A program made the position numbers and the translations under genes. A stretch of DNA of 8,932 nucleotides from Gemmatimonadales bacterium UBA2960 (lineage in GTDB: Bacteria > Gemmatimonadota > Gemmatimonadetes > Longimicrobiales > Gaopeijiaceae): contig DEBI01000012.1 in NCBI GenBank assembly GCA_002348465.1, positions 873-9,804 on the forward strand. The letters run 5' to 3'. Of the stretch, positions 5,392 to 8,932 are shown piece after piece (the stretch's first letter is position 1; each line of letters starts with the position of its first letter). The notes under the pieces were generated by a model, which saw only the letters and a program-made list of their open reading frames with translations, had not been told where the DNA came from and searched no databases.

Positions 5392-7293
5392 TCATACCTC
5401 AGGGACGGATCTCCCTTCCGTAGACCTGATCGTTACGCCAATTCCATCGAAGAAATTCAACAAAGGAATTAAATGCTTCCGCGACACCGGAAGAACATCT
5501 CTAAAGTCAGCAGGACCAAGGCCATCAGCGCCCGCAAGCACGCTACGGATGAGTTCGATGGCCCCGTTGATTTCATCAGTCGACACGTAGAGCCCGTCCG
5601 CAACTAGGGTCAACCTTCCCACAGACTCTAAATGGCGAAGGATTGGCCAAAAATCCTTACATCCTAGGAGATCATCCGGGAGGTCTTGGGTAAATGGAGC
5701 AGCCAGTCCGTCAGATGCGAGAAGCTTGTACAACCTCTCAGAGGTCTCCTGCTGGTTTACTGTGAGCTCGGGCCGAAAACCGGCACGGCGCACACCACCT
5801 TCTGCTCGCTCTAAAGTGCCAGTTCTACACAAGCTGTCTATTATCGCATCCGCTAGCTCTGATGGTGCCCACCCGGGGAGTCCTGCCCTGATCCGTGAAA
5901 GCGGGATGGCTACCCGGAGTGGGTCCTCGCTATGTCCAACATCTACAGCTTCAAGCACTCGTGCCTCAGCTACTCCAATCACACTATCATCCACCAGGTA
6001 AGGACCGGCCCGCATCGCCCCTGAACCTATGATCGAGTCAACTGCAGCCCGACACGCCGACGGTGAAGCACCCACGAATATCGGGAGGTTCGCCTCCATG
6101 CCTCCAGTCCAACCAGCCAACTCTACCCATGCCTTAACCCTCTCCCGAAGAGATCCATCTATAAGTTGATCTAGTTGCGCCCGCTGTTCGGCATTGATGT
6201 AGTTGCGTTTCAACGGAAACGGTTCAGCTATAATACCGCCTCCTATGGTAGTTACTGGAGAGTATGCTCGAATAACCAAACGGTCTCCAGAACGCGCTAC
6301 AACGGGCTCTTCGAGGCGGAGTTGCACCCAGCCCGAAACACCAGCGTCAAGTGGGGTCCTTTCCAGGAGCACGCATCGAGCGAGGACCTCTGTGGTACCG
6401 TGATGGACGTGCACTCGCTGATTGTGCTCAAGCTTCCAATCAGTGTCGGCAACAAGTTGAATGCGGGTGGTCAGCATCCAGGTCGGTGTCCATCCCGGGT
6501 GGGTTACGACCACTGCTCCACGTGATGTTCTTTCACGATCACCCCCGTCTCCGGTAAGTGCGACCGCGGTCCGATCACCTGCCTCCGCACGTTCACTAGA
6601 ACGTCCATGGACCTCTATACTCCTTATTCGAGCATCAAGGTTTTCGGGAAGGACCCGCACATTAGCTCCGGTCTCAATAATCCCGCTCCACAAGGTGCCA
6701 GTTCCGACTGTTCCGGTCCCTTGTATGGTGAAAACACGGTCGAGGGGAAGCCGAGCAAGATCATCCTGATCGGACTCCTGGACGCGACCCGCAGCAACTG
6801 ACAGAGCGTCGATGAGCTCACTGAGGCCCGTCCCCTTCAAGGCAGAAGTGCGCACACACGTGGCATCAGCGTATCGTGTTGTAGAAAGCACATCCTCTAT
6901 GTCGGCTTCCACTAGGTCCAGCCACTCTGCATCAGCCGTGTCGCATTTCGTAATAGCTACTACAAGTTCCGGAACAGCCAAGAGCTCCACGATGGCTAAA
7001 TGCTCTCGGGTCTGAGGCATAACCCCCTCGTCGCCTGCAACGACTAGAAGAACCACGTCCACCCCAGCAGCACCCGCCACCATCGCGCGCACGAAAGCGT
7101 CATGACCCGGCACATCAACCACCCCGAAATGCGGCCGACCTTCTCCTGTCAGCTCGGCGAATCCCAACTCAATGGTGATCCCTCTCTCCTTCTCCTCTTT
7201 TAGCCGATCAGTGTCTGTCCCTGTCAGAGCTCGAACCAGTTCGGTCTTTCCGTGATCGATATGCCCTGCAGTACCCAAAATCAGACTAGCCAA
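5392..7293 (-). CDS. selB: Selenocysteine-specific elongation factor SelB
   Basis: A 633-residue translational GTPase that carries selenocysteinyl-tRNA(Sec) to in-frame UGA codons next to a SECIS hairpin in the mRNA. The G motifs are complete: GHIDHGKT at 10-17, RGITIELGFA at 37-46, DVPGH at 60-64, TKCD at 115-118 and SALKG at 150-154. Beta-barrel domains follow (FTIQGTGTVGTGTLWSG and later GDRLVIRAYSP-TTIGGG), and the C-terminal half, from about residue 390, fits the array of winged-helix modules that bind the SECIS. The total length equals that of studied bacterial SelB proteins (about 610-630). TIELGFA and the TGTVGTGT segment are SelB signatures and exclude EF-Tu or IF2. The start is TTG at 7293, with AGGG seven bases upstream, and it lies inside the end of recO (8-base overlap), implying translational coupling. 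Its partners selA, selD and selC are not in this window. Confidence 0.95.
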   Translation of the reverse strand: MASLILGTAGHIDHGKTELVRALTGTDTDRLKEEKERGITIELGFAELTGEGRPHFGVVDVPGHDAFVRAMVAGAAGVDVVLLVVAGDEGVMPQTREHLAIVELLAVPELVVAITKCDTADAEWLDLVEADIEDVLSTTRYADATCVRTSALKGTGLSELIDALSVAAGRVQESDQDDLARLPLDRVFTIQGTGTVGTGTLWSGIIETGANVRVLPENLDARIRSIEVHGRSSERAEAGDRTAVALTGDGGDRERTSRGAVVVTHPGWTPTWMLTTRIQLVADTDWKLEHNQRVHVHHGTTEVLARCVLLERTPLDAGVSGWVQLRLEEPVVARSGDRLVIRAYSPVTTIGGGIIAEPFPLKRNYINAEQRAQLDQLIDGSLRERVKAWVELAGWTGGMEANLPIFVGASPSACRAAVDSIIGSGAMRAGPYLVDDSVIGVAEARVLEAVDVGHSEDPLRVAIPLSRIRAGLPGWAPSELADAIIDSLCRTGTLERAEGGVRRAGFRPELTVNQQETSERLYKLLASDGLAAPFTQDLPDDLLGCKDFWPILRHLESVGRLTLVADGLYVSTDEINGAIELIRSVLAGADGLGPADFRDVLPVSRKHLIPLLNFFDGIGVTIRSTEGRSVPEV

Positions 7294-8059
7294 CTTCCGG
7301 CCCTACTTCATCTTCTGGCGGCAAGGCACTCCCAAGGAAACGCAGTGACTTCAGGGGCTTATTAAGCACATGACAGGCGATGAAGTCAGACACCAGCCCC
7401 AGGTGACGCCTGGTGTGGCTTAATCCCACCGGCACCTGTCCGGATATCATATCTTCCAGCTGACTCCTTGCGATCGGTCCCACCCGAGGCCCCGCACTAT
7501 CTTCAGAGCATTGCATGCACCGCATACCACCAGCTGCAAAGTCAAAGCGCCCCAACTCGTCCTCAAATAGAGGTTCCTCGCATCGGACACAGTTATCAAG
7601 TTGAGGGGCAAAACCGAAGGAGTGAGTTATCGTCCAGAGCACCGATAGCGCGGTGCCCGGAAGAAGCGAAGGGCTTTCAGTATTACAAAGCGCATCAAGC
7701 CCCGCCTCCAACGTGTCAAAAACCCTTGGTTGCGCGCCTGTCTCCGCATGCGACAGAACCAATTCGGCTGCCGCAGATGCTGCGGAAAACGCCAACATCT
7801 GGGTAGCCAATTCACCCCTCAATTTTAAACATGTAAACTCTTTCATATTATGTAGTTCACGATTTCTCTTCATGTAGACTACAAGATCCCCCGAAGCGAA
7901 CGTTGCCAGCGTCGCTACGCCTTTTCCACTCCGACCACGAACCCCCCGGGCTACCACACTCACTAGCCCATGCGTCCTAGTGTAGAATCGAAGAATCCGA
8001 CTGGAATCACCGAAGTCGTGGGCCCGCAGGAGCACAGCCGGTGTAGCAACGGGAGCCAT
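7286..8059 (-). CDS. recO: DNA repair protein RecO
   Basis: A 257-residue RecO. In the RecF pathway it anneals complementary single strands and, with RecR, loads RecA onto SSB-covered DNA. The N-terminal OB-fold is seen in AVLLRAHDFGDSSRILRFYTRTHGLVSVVARGVR (residues 8-41), the standard RecO opening. The helical middle contains LSVLWTITHSFGFAPQLDNC. A four-cysteine zinc site is present: C157 and C160 (CVRC), C181 and C184 (CMQC). Length matches the family (about 240-260). The ATG at 8059 comes three bases after the stop of the upstream membrane protein, and a GGGAG lies twelve bases upstream inside that gene; selB overlaps its 3' end. The three genes are therefore probably one transcript. Confidence 0.94.
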   Translation of the reverse strand: MAPVATPAVLLRAHDFGDSSRILRFYTRTHGLVSVVARGVRGRSGKGVATLATFASGDLVVYMKRNRELHNMKEFTCLKLRGELATQMLAFSAASAAAELVLSHAETGAQPRVFDTLEAGLDALCNTESPSLLPGTALSVLWTITHSFGFAPQLDNCVRCEEPLFEDELGRFDFAAGGMRCMQCSEDSAGPRVGPIARSQLEDMISGQVPVGLSHTRRHLGLVSDFIACHVLNKPLKSLRFLGSALPPEDEVGPEVG

Positions 8060-8062
8060 ACG

Positions 8063-8932
8063 TCAGCTCATCTCCCGAATCGTCCGAATAAGCTCCGCCC
8101 GATGCATCTCGTAGCTCTTTCGTTCAGACTCTGAGGACCCCCTGCCGTCAAAGTCCTCATCGAGTCTGGCAACCTCCAGCATTAGCTGTTGTCTACTCTT
8201 AACACGCAAAGTGACTAGTTCATCCGGGCTTCGAGGCCGGAGTACGATACTTCCCACGACCACAAGCGTGAGTCCTAACAAAACTGCCACCCATTCCACG
8301 TGGGGAGACCTGACTTCTTCAGTCTTTACAATAGTGACCACCGGGCCTAACAAATCCGCTCCTGCAAATCTTCGATACGTCGATCCGGGCTCGAATTCTT
8401 GTCTCTCTATGAAATCCAGACCGTCGATCGCAACCGTCGGAGCCGGTTCACGGATCAGCACGTCTAGGCGCTCCGTTCCAGCGCGCACAGGCAGTGACAT
8501 AAAGAGTGAATCGACCTTATACCTGACTACAAAAAGCCTTCCCCCGGGTGGGAGGGCAGCCTTCGCAATAACCTCTCCATTTTGATAACGCACTGCGTCT
8601 GCAGAGACCTCCCCCTCTCCGACTTCAACTGAACGTATGCCAACCGGCATCCGATGGCGCCACGTGTCTCCACCAGGCCTAGCAACGATAGTCTGTCCCT
8701 CGTCGTTGCGGAGTTCAAAAAGATCAGTAACACGCCAGCCTGAGGAATCAGGCTCAATAAAGACACTGCGAGACTGAATCGCGACGGGAAAGCCCTCGGG
8801 CCTAGCTACCAGCGTATCGTAGACGTTCACTCGGTACACCGAATCCAGCTCTTCTGCGGACCGAATCATTGGACCAAAATACAGGACGCCATTGTGCCGA
8901 ATCGATGCAAAGAAGACGTCGCTTAATATCGG
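8063..8932 (-). CDS. Membrane-anchored protein with extracytoplasmic beta-rich region, 5' end outside the window
   Basis: The reading frame is open to the window edge; reading from base 8932 the first residues are PILSDVFFASIRHNGVLYFG and then the internal Met at 8869, so the true start lies outside. The visible part (289 residues) is a beta-rich region with segments such as YRVNVYDTL and VTDLFELRNDEGQTI, then one transmembrane helix (VEWVAVLLGLTLVVVGSIVL) followed by positive RPR. A charged, helical cytoplasmic tail follows (QQLMLEVARLDEDF...HRAELIRTI). The topology is therefore outside-in with the large domain in the periplasm. I cannot name the family with confidence. The YFGP...VYDT wording and the tail resemble uncharacterised carboxypeptidase-regulatory-like proteins of Gemmatimonadota-type genomes, and the tail resembles short helical tails of cytochrome c biogenesis factors; both are recollections only. 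recO begins three bases downstream. Confidence 0.75.
   Translation of the reverse strand, partial: PILSDVFFASIRHNGVLYFGPMIRSAEELDSVYRVNVYDTLVARPEGFPVAIQSRSVFIEPDSSGWRVTDLFELRNDEGQTIVARPGGDTWRHRMPVGIRSVEVGEGEVSADAVRYQNGEVIAKAALPPGGRLFVVRYKVDSLFMSLPVRAGTERLDVLIREPAPTVAIDGLDFIERQEFEPGSTYRRFAGADLLGPVVTIVKTEEVRSPHVEWVAVLLGLTLVVVGSIVLRPRSPDELVTLRVKSRQQLMLEVARLDEDFDGRGSSESERKSYEMHRAELIRTIREMS

Overview
The window is a stretch of bacterial chromosome of moderately GC-rich composition (roughly mid-50s percent by eye), densely packed with genes and without any mobile element, CRISPR array or rRNA. A short secreted protein carrying an NYPNPFNP motif and a C-terminal FlgD-like/type IX-type sorting domain, a Tat-exported MalY/PatB-type aminotransferase and a histidine-rich TPR protein point to the FCB superphylum. 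My best guess is a marine or soil Gemmatimonadota-like lineage. This placement is inferred from protein style, not from a marker-gene comparison.

Layout: on the + strand, a two-gene unit encodes a Tat-exported fold-type I PLP enzyme (128-1471) and a Sec-exported TPR protein (1486-3087), separated by 14 bases with an AAGGAG ribosome binding site. A perfect 16-bp hairpin (3103-3138) closes this unit. From there everything is on the - strand: the tmRNA gene ssrA (3156-3512), a dusB-type tRNA dihydrouridine synthase (3605-4603), a small secreted sorting-domain protein (4721-5170) with its own U-tract terminator (4654-4683), then, transcribed towards them, a compact three-gene run of a membrane-anchored protein open at the window edge (8063-8932), recO (7286-8059) and selB (5392-7293). 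The last three are spaced 3 bases apart and overlapping by 8 bases, so they are probably cotranscribed and translationally coupled.

How the genes work together: the right-hand half is mostly information processing. RecO acts in RecF-pathway recombination repair, SelB delivers Sec-tRNA(Sec) to UGA codons, DusB modifies the tRNA D-loop and tmRNA rescues stalled ribosomes. The left-hand pair is an exported enzyme plus an exported repeat protein whose joint function is unknown. The most useful items for a second look are the tmRNA (complete secondary structure readable, nine-residue tag ADIDMALAA), the exported PLP enzyme/TPR pair, the orphan sorting-domain protein, and the presence of SelB, which implies that this organism makes selenoproteins. 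I saw no clearly new defence, mobile or biosynthetic system.
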